Source of the DNA: Quercus robur
Lineage: Eukaryota > Streptophyta > Magnoliopsida > Fagales > Fagaceae
NCBI RefSeq assembly: GCF_932294415.1
Contig: NC_065544.1
Location: 12,065,351-12,129,350 of the forward strand
DNA: 64,000 bases
Direction of reading: 5' to 3'
The translations under genes were made by a program, and so were the position numbers. The stretch's first letter is position 1. Each line of letters starts with the position of its first letter. Below are positions 43,202-55,348 of the stretch, one piece after another. Below the pieces are notes generated by a model, which saw only the letters and a program-made list of their open reading frames with translations, did no database searches and was not told where the DNA came from.

Positions 43202-44997
43202 CTACACATCACAGACTACTATGGAACACAGAGAAGGATAAGAAGCTCCAGTAATAACAGCACCCTTGCTTCTAACATCCAGCAGATGGTCCAAAGCTTT
43301 CTCTGTAATAACCTCACCAGGGATCATAACTGGTATCCCTGGTGGATATGGACATACAAGCTCCCCACAAACTTTCCCGAGGCTCTCTCTTATGCTCACT
43401 TTCTTTTTACTTGGAAAAAAGGTTTCTCTAGGAGTCATGCTCATGCATATATCTGCAAAGAGTGAATGAACACTATGCTCCACCCTCCCTTTATTTCCAT
43501 GAATTGGTGCAGAAGTTGCTACTAGATGCTCTATTCCTAATATAAGTCTCTGAATATGGTCTCTACTAGTTCCAAGATTAATTGCAAAAGTAATTGATCG
43601 GGTCCCTACAAGTTCACAGATGATCCCATGATCTCTACATAAGATCTCATCTGCTTCATAACCAGACAAACCCAGCTGCGAAAAACCAATAGTAAGTCGC
43701 AAAGGATCAATGACTGGAAAGTTAGAAAAGCTTGCAAAGTCAAGCACTGAAATGCCGGGAATTTGTTGGATCAAGTATTTTGCTTCAAAGGCCAATTCCA
43801 TCGCTTTGTTGAATATAGTGTCTGGGTTTTCACTTAATTGAGCTCTAGCGGCATCTAATGATGCTAAAAGCAAATAATTGGGGCTAGTGCTTTGAAGAGC
43901 TTGGAGACACCTACAGATTCTTTCCCTATCTACAATATTCCCTGATATGTGTAGCATTGATGACTGTGTAAGAGAGCATAGAACTTTGTGAGTGGAATGT
44001 ACAACCAGATCAGCTCCTTGCTTGAGGGCCGAATTAGGAAGCTGCGGATGGAATCCTAGATGTGCCCCACGAGCCTCATCCACAATCACAGGAATTCCAT
44101 GAGAATGACACAGCTGGAAAATCTCAGTCAAGTTGCTGCATATACCGTGATAAGTAGGGGAAGTGACAAAAACTGCAGCTGCTTTTTGACCTTCCATCTC
44201 CAATTCCTTGATTGCTTGCTCTACCTGTAAAAACAGTCATCTTGATTCATATGTGCATATAGTTTGGTAACAAAAAGGCTGTTAAACTGTTAAAATGAGA
44301 GAGAGAGAGAGGGTCACTACAAGGAGGTTGTGTGTGCTTTAAAATTATCTGGACCATTTTAACAATATTGCATTAGAATACCAATTTCTTGTCAGCAAAA
44401 ACTGCCTTTACAGGTCAAGATGTAACACACACAAGAAATGCTATAAACATGAACATAATTGTTCTGAACTTGCCTGTGATGAAGTCACACTGCCAGCAAT
44501 GTCCCAATCAAAATCATACTGGGGTATGATATACTTATGTGTGCACCAGATAACACCATGGCAGATATAGCTGATACATGGGAATTACGAGGAAGAATTA
44601 GAAATTCTCCAGGAGAACAAGTAGCCATTATTGCTGCTTGAATTCCACAAGTGGTACCTCCAACAAGAAACCATGTCTCTGATGATCCGAATAGTTTGGC
44701 TGCTAGTCTCTGTGCATCTAAAATTGGCCCCTCTGGAGAAAAGAGGTTGTCGACCTCTGGAAGCTCAGGCAAATCATGATGAAATGGTCTTGAACCAATC
44801 AGCTGAGTTAATGAAGATGGAGCAGCACGTCCTCTGTTATGCCCAGGGAAGTGAAAACTAGCAACATTTTGTTCAGCTGAAGCTTTCAATGCACTGACAA
44901 AAGGAGGTGGGCTTTCTTGCTTGGCTACTGGAGGGTGGGAAATCAGAAGATTATCCTTTGTGACTGAGTTGTTGTATGCTATAAAAGTGCCCTTGTA
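43202..44997 (-). CDS. Orn/Lys/Arg decarboxylase family protein, frameshifted (possible pseudogene)
   Basis: PLP-dependent fold-type I enzyme of the bacterial-type Orn/Lys/Arg decarboxylase family. Two exons on the minus strand: 44474-44997 and 43202-44224. Exon 1 reads ASFHFPGHNRGRAAP, HHDLPELPEVDNLFSPEGPI, SSETWFLVGGTTCGIQAAIM and LPRNSHVSAISA (substrate/PLP-site motifs). Exon 2 reads FVTSPTYHG, IPVIVDEARGAHLGFHP (Asp and His facing PLP) and GADLVVHSTHKVLCSLTQSS (Lys of HSTHK as Schiff-base residue), then CPYPPGIPVMIPGE near the end. Exon 1 is 524 bases although both borders are phase 0, and the frame must jump between VLSGA (about 44546) and KYIIPQYDFDWD (about 44536), so one base is missing. 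The intron uses GCAAGT as donor. The 5' exon(s) with the start codon were not found. The exact substrate cannot be assigned. Confidence 0.85.
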
Positions 44998-47099
44998 CTG
45001 CTTATTAGATTACAGAAGATTTTTTTTTTTTTTTTCAATTTTATTTTTAAGTAGAGAATTGCTTGGAGAAGAGAATTGCTTGGAGACATGAGTGGCTTCT
45101 GAAACAAATTGCAACACATGGGATGGGCTTGGTCATTAAAAAAAAAAAGCACCCTGATTGAAAAATCCTTTGAATCAAAGTCTAACAAAGATACGAGAAC
45201 CATCATTCCTAAGTTTTCTTCCCTTTTTACTTATTAAAAAAAAAAAGAGAATTTCTCCCCTTTAAAAAAGAAGAATTTAATTTTAAGATTATTCTAATCA
45301 TTTCTATTAATTTTCTTCCCCCCTTTTCCCTTCTTGGTAACACTTAATAATTGATTATTAATCAGGAACTTCTAAGTTGTTCAACATAAAATGTTGGTTT
45401 TGCCAAAACTAGATCAAGCCATAATGTTTCAAAAATTAAAATATAACCCAGATTTGTATGCTTAACAAAAAAAAGTCTTCTCATAATCCCAAAAATTTGG
45501 CCTGAAACTTATCCTTTTTCACAATTATTATTTTTTATAATAAAAACTATCACGGTAAGTTGGACTTTCAATTAGATAAATATAAATTTTTTGGTGATGA
45601 CATTCTCATTGATTTACATCCTCTTAAGCTAACAATTCTATTCTCTAAGTTTGAGGTTGCTTCTAATCGGTCTCATAACTATGAAAATTTGCAATTTACA
45701 CCCTTGAGTATTACAACAATATCAATGTGTCCCTTCTGTCATAACATCCATTAGAATCTTGCCATTTACTCATACAAAAATAACATTGCTTTGAACAGAA
45801 AATAGAAAATTCATCGTTTTTAGGCAGGTTAATGGAAAAAATTTGACGGACCATAACAGAAGAGGCACATTGACATAGTTGTAATAGTCAAGGAATTGCA
45901 AGTTCTGAAAGTTGAGGGACTGATTTAAAAACAACCTCAAGCGAGTGTAAACTGTAAAGTGCATTATAGCCAAAATTTAATGCTCAAAGAAAGGGATTTC
46001 AATCAAAACTTATGGTCTAAAGTTATTCAGGACATCTTTGATTGTTCCATGAACAATGACCCCTTTTCATTTTACATGTGCTGAAGGTACAAATCCATCA
46101 TCTTGAATAGACACTTGACCCTTCAAAAAATTTGGAGCCATTAACATAAAAATGTGATGTAGAAATAATATATGGTTGCAATATCAACCACTTAGATGTT
46201 ATCTTGGTGTTGTTAGAATAATGGTTAAATTATTAAAATTCACCATTTTCAACTCTCCTTCCTATCCAATAAATATAGGGACACAAATTTTTTATAATTT
46301 CTTTTCACATCTATTGAGTTTTTTTTCTTCTTCTTCTTCTTCTTTGTTTAGAGAATTTCATAACTGTTGAGTTGTCATATTACAATTGATGTTAATAAAA
46401 CTTGTGTAGGCTCATTAAGAGCCTTCCAATTTATATTTCAACAATTACGGTATGTTTAGTATATGATTTTGCCCTCTTTTATACTCGGGTTACTTTATAA
46501 AGGAAAACTGTCATAGGTATGGGCGTATGGCATCATATCTTTTTTTTTTTTTTTTTTTTTCTTTTTTTTAATAATAATAATTTGATAGTTGATGGAGGGA
46601 GCATTTGAAAAAATAATAATTTAATAGTTGGTAGAGGGATATTTGAACTTTAAATTTTTCCGTTATAAATATATGCAAGTTTATATATATACGTTATGAT
46701 AATTGTTTTTTATCATTAGGCTAAGATACCAATTAGTTATTGATGTAACGCACCAAAAGTGCACGATGGTTGGTAAATGATTATTGATAAGTAAAAAAGT
46801 TATGTTAGTTGTGAGACTCATATGAGAACTTGTAAAAATTAACCATACTAACAATTTATAAAAATATTACAAAATAGTTTGTGATTATAACATTACTCTT
46901 AACGACAATAAACTTTACCAAAATTGGGCTATCAATTAGTATTATTTCTAAATCATGCACAATATTGTCTTTTCATTTCAACAAGTGGAAGAAGCAGGGG
47001 TGCTCTAGGTATAAACATAATATTCTTAAAAATATATACCAAAATTTTAAATTTTTTATTCTAATAAAAATATACCAAAATTTAAAATTTCGTTAGATT
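44998..47099. other. Spacer between decarboxylase and KASII
   Basis: No start exon for the decarboxylase could be identified. Contains the inverted-repeat element at 45640-45975, a CTT microsatellite near 46326-46343, and a T-run at 46541-46568. Otherwise AT-rich. Confidence 0.5.
45640..45975. mobile_element. Imperfect foldback element (about 335 bp)
   Basis: The left half (TTTGAGGTTGCTTCTAATCG, ATTTGCAATTTACACC, TATTACAACAATATCAATGT, CTTCTGTCATAAC) is mirrored by the right half, whose reverse complement reads GAGGTTGTTTTTAAATCAG, CTTGCAATTCC, TATTACAACTATGTCAATGT, CTTCTGTTATGG. The arms are diverged and the loop is short. No ORF; ends approximate. Confidence 0.65.
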
Positions 47100-47604
47100 T
47101 TTTTTTTTTTTCATTTCTTTTTTCCTGGTCAGAGATCCTCTAAATTTTATCCGTTTAATATATTTATCTGTTCTTTTGGAGGAGTATAATAGAGTAGGGA
47201 CTTCAGAGAGAGAAGAGAGAAGAAAGAAGAGAGTGAGAGAGTACTTGTCGTTCTGTTCTGAGGACAAGTACTCTCCGATTGCACAAAATCAAAAACTTGG
47301 CGTCTCAAACGCTTTCCTCATCCAAATTACTCTGAAGACTTGTTCTACTATAGATTACTACGCTTTCTTCCATATAATCAATCGAATGTGACCTCTCCTT
47401 CTTCGCCAACTATTCTCACTACCGTTCTTCTCTATGCCTCTCTCTCATTTCCATCTTCTAGATTGACATCATCTCCTACAGCCTTTTTCATCGCCATTAA
47501 TCCAATCAAAATCACTTTTTTCCATCTGGGTTTTCTTGTTCTTGTTCTTCTTCCATTGGCAGTTTGCACACATATATATATTTCTTTGTGTGTGTCTCTC
47601 TCAC
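47100..47604 (+). promoter_or_regulatory. KASII upstream region and probable 5'UTR
   Basis: Leads into the KASII start codon. Includes a GA-rich stretch (47203-47240) and a perfect 13-bp hairpin (stem GAGAGTACTTGTC at 47237-47249 pairing with 47263-47275, 13-base loop). The sequence 47360-47600 is pyrimidine-rich like a plant leader. Transcription start not determined. Confidence 0.45.
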
Positions 47605-48127
47605 ATGGCTACAGCCTCGTGTGTCACATCTCCGCTGTGCACGTGGCTTGGGCCTGCTTGCATGTCGGTCACGTGCGGAGGGGACCAATCCACGTGTCCT
47701 TCCATGTTGGGTTCCTCCTCGTACATGCACAGCAACAAGCGACTCTTTGGCAGCAAATGGGGTCGGAGGAAGAAGAGGGTGTTCTTGTCTAAATGTAGCT
47801 CCGAATTGCAGAGCCAGAGGGACTTGGTTTCCTCTCTCTGTGGATCCAGCTTTCAGGGCCTCACGACTTCTTGCCGAGCTTTCGAGCCTTGCGATCAGTA
47901 CTATGCCTCCAACGCTTCCTTTTCCTCTCTCTTCGGATCCGGCAATGTTCGTGTTCCTTCAAATCGGAGACACACCCGTTTCAATCGAGCCGTCCATTCA
48001 GGTACTCCTCATTCCTCATTAACTTCTCCTTTTTTTTCTTAACTAAACATTGATTCTTCTCTCTGTTTTTTTCTTTATTTATGGAATTGGAAATCTGGGA
48101 TTTTGTTTTACATTTTGTGTGTAATTT

Positions 48128-49248
48128 GTCCGGGGCAAAACTGGCGGGTCGGGTCGATGGGTTGCATGTCAAACGGGTCATTCAACCGGGTTGCGGATTG
48201 GGTTGACCCGTATTTTTCACATGATTTTTTTTTTTAAAATAAAAAAAACCATTTGTATTTATCATTCGAAAAGTTATGCAACAAATTACTTAATGTAAAA
48301 TACACTATTTTGAATTTACCACTTATATTAAGAATGAACTCAGTTAAACTTATTAATATTTATTCAGTAATTTTAAAATTATACAAATCCTAACATTGTT
48401 ATCTAAAATAAAATAATACAAAGATAAGTAAAACAAATATACAAGTTTTATTTCTACACGATATCAACATTTCAAAATATAAAACAAAATTACAAATGAC
48501 TTATTGGATTTTTTATTGAGAATATATTGGGTAACTCATTTGATAAAGAATAAAAACATATAAGAAATTTACAATTTTGAAAATTAATTTTATAATCTAT
48601 TATCAATTGTGGTTGGCACTCTATTTCAATAAAGATATACATTAAAATTTGATTGCTTACTTATTTATATATGGTCTCTTTTATGAATATCATATCAATG
48701 TTAAGCAATACACACTATAGGAAATATTATAATTTATTTTGAAAAACTGTTTATTTTGTACATAAATTGTTAAAAAATAGGTCTAAGAATTCATAATTTA
48801 TGCTAATTTGATATTTTGGTTTCACTATTTTCACACTTGTGAATGTTTCTCACATATGTTTACAAGTTTAAATCTCCGTTTTTAACTCTACTGTAACCAA
48901 ATTATCTTGACATGTACTTTATTATATTATATCTAAAAATCTTTACTCATTACAGAATGCTCAACCATTTATCTTTCAATTAATTTGCATGCAGTTATGT
49001 AAATGTATCAATTGTTTCCTTAAAGCTCACAATAAACAATTAGACCAATATTCTTTTAACTTCACTTTTTTTTTTTACCAAAAAAAAAAAGTTTTAAAAA
49101 AATTGTTCGGGTTGACCTGCTAAAAACACGGGTTGAGTCACGGGTCAACCCGTTTTTGCTTTGGGTAAAAAAAAATCGGATTCAGATCAGATATTTTCGA
49201 ATCGGGTCGGGTCGGGTTAGAAAATTCTAACCCGTTTTGCCATATCTA
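48128..49248. mobile_element. hAT-like non-autonomous element in KASII intron 1
   Basis: About 1.1 kb with termini GGGGCAAAACTGGCGGGTCGG and (inverted) TAGATATGGCAAAACGGGTT, plus clustered GGGTTGACCCG/CGGGTCAACCCG words near both ends. The GGCAAAACGGGT-type terminus is familiar from plant hAT elements. The interior is AT-rich with no transposase. Target duplication not resolved. Confidence 0.6.
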
Positions 49249-51614
49249 GTTCTGGCTTTGTTTGTTTCCAATATCTCAATTTAATGGTTTTTTTTTTTTT
49301 TTAAATGTTCTTGAAGGTGAATTTGATAATGAAATAATGATTCTTTCAATCTTTATTAATTTGTTTTTCCCCCTTTTTTCATGTGCTGTGGAAGATTGGT
49401 TTTATTCACTTTTCATTTGGTTGGATAGAGAACTAATAAAGCATAGGAAAAGATGAGGAATTCAAATAATTAAGTTTAGGATTGGCTTATTGCTGAATGA
49501 GTTCTTTGTATTACTTTTATGCCAAAGCTATAGGAAAGTGGGGAATAGATACTAACAGGGTTTTATATTTTATATTTTTCCCCTTCTTTTTGGGTGAGAA
49601 CTAATTTCACCAAATGAGGTTCATTGATGTACAGCTTTTTGCAGTTGGATTGATATGCCTGGACTTAGGATTGGGAATTTTGCATAACTTAGGTTGTTTC
49701 TAGTTTATGTTATGTGGCCATCTTTCAGATTTTATGTCTTACAAGTATTCTGAAGAAAATTAAGATCAGGCCATTTCTTGGTGTATCATGTGCATGAAAT
49801 GGAAGTTCTAGCGCTGCAAAGTACAGGAGCATTGTGGCTGTTCATTCTTTTATTCATAGTATAATGCAGCTGTGTGTGTGTCTGTTGAATGGGTTGGTTA
49901 CTTGAGTCTGGTACACTGACCTTGATTTTAATATATTGTCATCAATAGACTTATGATTATTAGATTTTGGGTCTTGCTAGTGTCTTCTGACTTTTATTGG
50001 TTCAGTAGTGTCAATGTTGCAGGCTTGAGGCAGTCCTATCAATTCAAACCCTAATGTTGATGTTTATTCTTTGGCATGACTCTTATTTGATAAAGCATTA
50101 AAATAGAAAAGTTTTGCTGATGTACTAACTACTGCACATTTATCAATACTCTAGGGGAAGCCATGGCTGTTGCTGTGCAACCTTCCAAGGAAGTCGCAAC
50201 AAAAAAGAAACCAGTCACAAAGCAAAGGCGAGTAGTTGTGACAGGGATGGGTGTGGTGACCCCACTTGGTCATGATCCAGATGTCTTCTACAATAATTTG
50301 CTTGAGTGTGTCAGTGGCGTAAGTGAGATAGAGGCTTTTGATTGTGCCCAATTTCCAATGGTAAACCATATTTAAGATTTCTCTTCTTCTGGTGCTTGCT
50401 CTGCAGTTTATTCTTGGCATTCTTACTGTTCTTTTTCTCCAGAGAATTGCTGGAGAGATCAAGTCTTTTTCAACTGATGGATGGGTTGCGCCAAAACTTT
50501 CCAAGAGGATGGACAAATTTATGCTTCACATGCTTTCTGCTGGGAAAAAAGCCTTGGCAGATGGTGGAATTACAGAAGATGTAATGAATGAATTAGATAA
50601 AGTGAGATGTGGAGTTTTGATTGGCTCAGCAATCAGTGGCATGAAGGTAACATCAAGCCTTCAACAGTTTGATATACAGTATATAATGAGAATGGAACAT
50701 GGTTGAAAATATTAAGTTAACCAGAGCTTATACTGGCTGATATTCAATTTGATTGATAACAAGAGCTTTATGAAATCTGTAAGTTGTTGTCACGTCTGCT
50801 GCCTTTGTGGTTTCCTAATGCAGTGGAACTTGCAACTTAAAGTCAAGTTCTGATTTTTGCCACATGCCTTAGAGTTGGAATAATGAATGTTTTCAAGCTA
50901 GTCTTCTGTCTCTCTAGCTGTAATGGTTTTTGGCAGGAAGTGGAATCCAAAGTATAAAGCCCTAGATGAAACTACGTGACCTGCAGATAGGATGAAAAAG
51001 CATATTAATTCTGAAATTTATTAACAATTGTAACTGACTACTTTGTTCTTGTGTTTTGTGTTGTGAACAGGTTTTTAATGATGCGATTGAAGCCCTAAGG
51101 ATCTCATACAAGAAGATGAATCCTTTTTGCGTACCATTTGCAACTACAAATATGGGTTCTGCCATGCTTGCAATGGATCTGGTCAACTTACTATTTTTCA
51201 ACTTTGTGATACACCTTGATGGGTTTTGTAAGTTGGGACTTAAACCTTTTAACAGCTCATTTGTTTATTCATGAGTCGGATGTTTCCAGGTGAGTACCGC
51301 ACAAACAGTGTTTTGATCTGAAACCCACATTCCACACATCTGTACATATCCATATCCATCTCTCTCTGCTCTTTCTTCTCAAAGCTACACTTACACTTAC
51401 GTATTGAGAAAGGGTGGCACTGGGTATGGAATGCCTAGATACACAATTTTCAGTTTAGAGACACAGATATAAAGTACTAGACACAAAATCATCTTTGGCC
51501 CAGTTACTCGAATACTTCAACCAAATTATTTTTTCCAAGGCTGAAAAAAAAAACCCAAATTATTTTTCACCAAAAAAGACAGTGAATTTGTGCATGAAAT
51601 CCTTATCCTTCTTT

Positions 51615-51705
51615 TTGTCATTAGATTAAGACACTAATCGGTTTCAAATCTCTTATTTAACTATTAAAGATTTTATCAATTGAGCTAACTAAAAACCTTA
51701 TCACG
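51615..51705 (-). mobile_element. tRNA-derived SINE, family C
   Basis: On the minus strand, TTAGCTCAATTGATAAAATC (box A, very tRNA-like) is followed by AGAGATTTGAAACCGATTAG and GTGTCTTAATCTAATGA. It lies exactly in the KASII stretch from which the catalytic exons are missing. Confidence 0.6.
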
Positions 51706-52857
51706 GTGTAATTGGTTTTTTAATAGAAATGTAAACCGAGTTACTTAAAAAAGGAAATCTACATTGAGTTGACAAGGCCACTTATTTAATTTCAATGATT
51801 TCTTGGTGGAAGCTTCACTTGTGATGCTTATCACATGACTGAACCACATCCTGATGGTAACATGCCTTCTCTTTGGTACTTAAATTTCAACCCTTGAAAA
51901 GGTTGCATTTCTTTAATAGTTTTTCTTGAGGGAGCATGTACAGTGGACTTATTTCCTGCATCTATTCTACTCTTCCTGAGTTCTTTTCTGTCATAATAAT
52001 TTTTAAACTAATTTATATGATACTGTACCTATACTGTGTTGCTACTAACTACCTCATAAAGTGAGTTGTAGTTCACCAAATTGACCACCTGAATTGCTGC
52101 TTTATGTCCACAATCTTGATAGCAAAGGTTGTGGCAGAGAAAGACAATAAAACCTGAAAATCAGTTGCATAATTGTCAAAACTCCACTAAGCTATACTCT
52201 CTGGTAGACTGGCACCATATCCCCTGTTAATACATTGCACTGAATTCTTCTTTTACTCATGCATATTTCCACCCCTCAATTTAACAGTGATATTTTCTTT
52301 TATCTAAGTAGAATACCTTCTTAATTGGTTACCATTTTGTTAAATATTTTGGGCAAGGAACCAAACGCAAATCCTGATTTCTTCAACACTTTTGTACCTT
52401 GTACCCTTCCATAAAATTGGGTGCTAAAATTCTTAACTAATATCCCTCGAAAAATAGGGGCTGGTGTTATCCTTTGCGTAGAAAAGGCATTAGCTCAGTC
52501 TGGGGTATCTAGGGAAGATGTGAATTACATAAATGCACATGCTACATCCACACCAGCTGGAGAACTAAAAGAGTATCAAGCACTTCTTCAATGTTTTGGC
52601 CAGACTCCTGAGGTAACTTGTATTCATAATGTTTGTTCTTTATGCCATTTGCTTTTGATGATACCATATTTCAAATACTTGATGAGATTACCGTATTCTA
52701 ATACCTGATAATATCTCTGCTTTCTACAGTTAAGAGTGAATTCTACAAAATCTATGATTGGTCACCTATTAGGATCAGCTGGTGTGGTGGAAGCTGTTGC
52801 AGCGACACAGGTAAACAATTTATGTCTTGATATGGTGATTATAAATTCAATAAATAT

Positions 52858-53336
52858 AATCTTGGCTAAATTTCAAATTGCACTCTCTAACTTTGACCAA
52901 AATTCAATTTAGTCCTCTAACTAGAATTCCATTCAATCAAGTCTAGAACTTTCAAGTTTATTCAATTTAGACCTCCCGCGTTTGAAACACCAAAATGTGT
53001 TAATTGTGTATTACAAGTTTCTTAGCGTGGAAATGTTTGTTTATCTTTGAAGTTTGAAGGTAAATTGTATTTTCTCAAATATGAGTTTGTTCAATTTTGG
53101 TTCCTCAATTTTAAAACATCCCATTTGGACTTAATACAATTTTAAAAGGAAAAATTAGATTCCTCTAATTATTTTTATTTTTGAGAATTTTTTTTTTCTA
53201 CATTACTAATTGTTGAGGGGGCACCACATCTTTAACTTTAAGGGACTGAATCAAACTAACCATTAAAGTGACCAAAATCAAACAAATCCTATAATATTTA
53301 AATAAACCAAAATTTAATTTACCAAAAATAATAGGA

Positions 53337-53367
<31 letters not shown>

Positions 53368-53476
53368 TCTTAAATATATTCTTAAATTCAGGATAAAACC
53401 TAGCCTTTTTAATTTTGAAGGACCAAAATTTTCAACTTATATCAAATTTCAAGGATAAAAATGCAATTTATCTAAG
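52858..53476. mobile_element. Diverged inverted-repeat element after the last KASII exon
   Basis: The left end TAAATTTCAAATTGCACTCT..GACCAAAATTCAATTTAG is mirrored by the right end ATCAAATTTCAAGGATAAAAATGCAATTTATCTAAG read backwards. A (TA)n run sits at 53341-53368. The arms are poorly conserved and the ends approximate. Confidence 0.4.
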
Positions 53477-55007
53477 TTGTAAAAATAGTTCAATCTCATT
53501 CTTGTCTCTACTTGTTGTCGAAAGTAATTGTTAAAATCAAAACAAATTGTGTTTTCTTTGAACTATTTGGTCTAGTATAACTGTATAAGTAAGGATTAAA
53601 GTCAATTATATGTCGAATTACTCAACTTATAAAGACATTTCACATAAATTGTTTGAATTTTAAAAAGAAAGTGGGGAAAAATAATATACAAGTATTTTAT
53701 AGTTCTTTAAACTTCAAGGATTAAGTTGGCATCTCCTGTTTAAACTTCAATTATATTCATAAGTTAGAAATTCAATCTCCTCTCTCTCTCTCAAACTTCA
53801 AACTTCCCATTTATTCTTAATTGAGTTAGAATAAAGGGTTCATCAAGAGGGAATTCCTAGTCCAAAATTTCCAAAACTCAATTTGCATAGTCTTCTGACT
53901 CTTCTTCCGTATCTTCTCTATTCCAAATTAAAATTTGAATATTGACCAATCAACTCTAATGGAATTCATGAATCTTTTAAAATGCCTTGTTCACTCTTGT
54001 GGAAATGGTAGAGTGCCAGAATCATTAATCAAAGTTAGTTGAAGTTGGTCAAAATTGATCAAATGAGTTTATTATCTAGGGGAAAAAGAAAAAAGATCAA
54101 TTTCCTCCATTGGAAACCATTTTCAGAGATAACAAATTTTAATTTAGAAAAATATTTTCTACTATTTTTTTAAAATATCATGAAACCAACTATACGTAAT
54201 AGGAAGAAAAAGTTATAACAAAAGAAAAATAGAAAGCATTGAGTTATTATCAATTTCTTATAATTAAGTTATGACAAAAGAATTGGCCTTTTGGGCTAGT
54301 TTGGATTGAGGGAGAATAGTGCAATTTTTGGCCAACTCTACTTTATTTTTTGTCTCTCTCCCTCAATTTAAATTGACCATTCACTGGCTTGTCCAAGTCT
54401 CTTTGCTTGTGTAAATAACCACTAATCCTTTATAAAAATTAGTTGTCTATTGGACCAAAACGATAGACCCCTCTTTTAAATGCCCTATAGACCAATGGTA
54501 AGGTGGATAGAACTCGGAACCTCCATGGACAAGTGAAGTGATATTGTGTAATTAGCTCAATAAATTCTCAAAGTTGATATGAAAGAAAAATTACATGTCT
54601 TACTTTTAAATTAAAAAAAAAAAAAAATTTGTAACATAAAACTAACATAATTTATTACACTCTTTCTTTGTGTGTGTACAACACTAATTTTTGTGTGTGT
54701 GTACAGTGAGTGTGTAATAAGGAGCATATAATTCTAGGACCACACCCTTTATCATACATATTTTCGCAACTATCCTATGTGGCAGACTATGATTAGCTAT
54801 TTATCACTTCCACATTTTTTTTTTCACATCACAGTGGCAAAACAGTAACGTGATAGACAAACTTTTTTACAAACTCTTATGTGGGCCACTGATATCATTT
54901 TTTTTTTTTAAAAAAATTTTTCAATCAAGTACTAATCACATCAGCAATTTTCAAAGCATTTTTGTGACAAAATTGCGGTGAAAAGGACTTAGTCTCAGAT
55001 TTTTGGG
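53477..55007. other. Spacer between KASII remnant and ARA1
   Basis: AT-rich. No KASII terminal exon, other gene or sharply bounded element seen. An A-run occurs near 54613-54627 and TG-rich microsatellites near 54670-54715. Confidence 0.5.
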
Positions 55008-55348
55008 TAAAATGCTATTTTTGTCCCTATATTTTGCCAAAAGTTTGTTTTTCATCCCTAAACTTTAAGAAGTTCATTTTTTGTCTCGAAACTATTAAAA
55101 AGTTTATATTTTGTCTCTAAACTATTGAAAATTTTTTATTTATGTTCTTAAATTTTATCAAAAGTTTGTTTTTCATCCCTAAATAGAACTATTGAAAAAA
55201 AGAGGTTCTTTTCTCATCCCTATTTTTGTCTTTAAACTATTGAAAAAATTCTTTACAAAATTTAAGGATGAATTTTTTATTATTATAAAAGTTTAGGAAT
55301 GAAAAACAAACTTTTAACAAAATTTAGGGATAAAAATAGTATTTTATC
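55008..55348. mobile_element. Foldback MITE with about 60-bp arms upstream of ARA1
   Basis: The left arm TAAAATGCTATTTTTGTCCC through AGTTTGTTTTTCATCCCTAA is mirrored by the right arm, whose reverse complement starts GATAAAATACTATTTTTATC. Inner segments repeat GTTTGTTTTTCATCCCTAAA. 341 bp, no ORF. It ends about 200 bp before the ARA1 start codon and so overlaps the promoter region. Confidence 0.75.

Larger units (their letters stand above)
47605..52810 (+). pseudogene. KAS2: Beta-ketoacyl-ACP synthase II (KASII), missing catalytic-Cys and last exons
   Basis: Plastid condensing enzyme that extends C16- to C18-acyl-ACP. Exons: 47605-48001 (MATASC.., Ser-rich plastid transit peptide), 50155-50360 (KQRRVVVTGMGVVTPLGHD), 50443-50646 (GEIKSFSTDGWVAPKLSKRM; CGVLIGSAISGMK), 51071-51181 (FNDAIEALRISYKKMNPFCV; TTNMGSAMLAMDL), 51799-51856 (FLGGSFTCDAYHMTEPHPDG), 52458-52612 (GAGVILCVEKALAQSGVSRE; INAHATSTPAGE) and 52730-52810 (RVNSTKSMIGHLLG). 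All but the left edge of the 51799 exon have proper splice borders and phases. The two active-site His (HATSTP and SMIGH) are there, but the exon(s) with the catalytic Cys (about 100 residues expected between MDLG and FLGG) are absent from 51182-51798. The C-terminal exon is also absent after 52810. Transcription is possible; a functional synthase is unlikely unless exons were misplaced in assembly. Confidence 0.8.

Noticed and set aside
51285-51300. A VSTAQT-like peptide as a degenerate KASII active site
   Set aside because: Only three residues match, the Cys is missing and the surrounding sequence has no KAS similarity.
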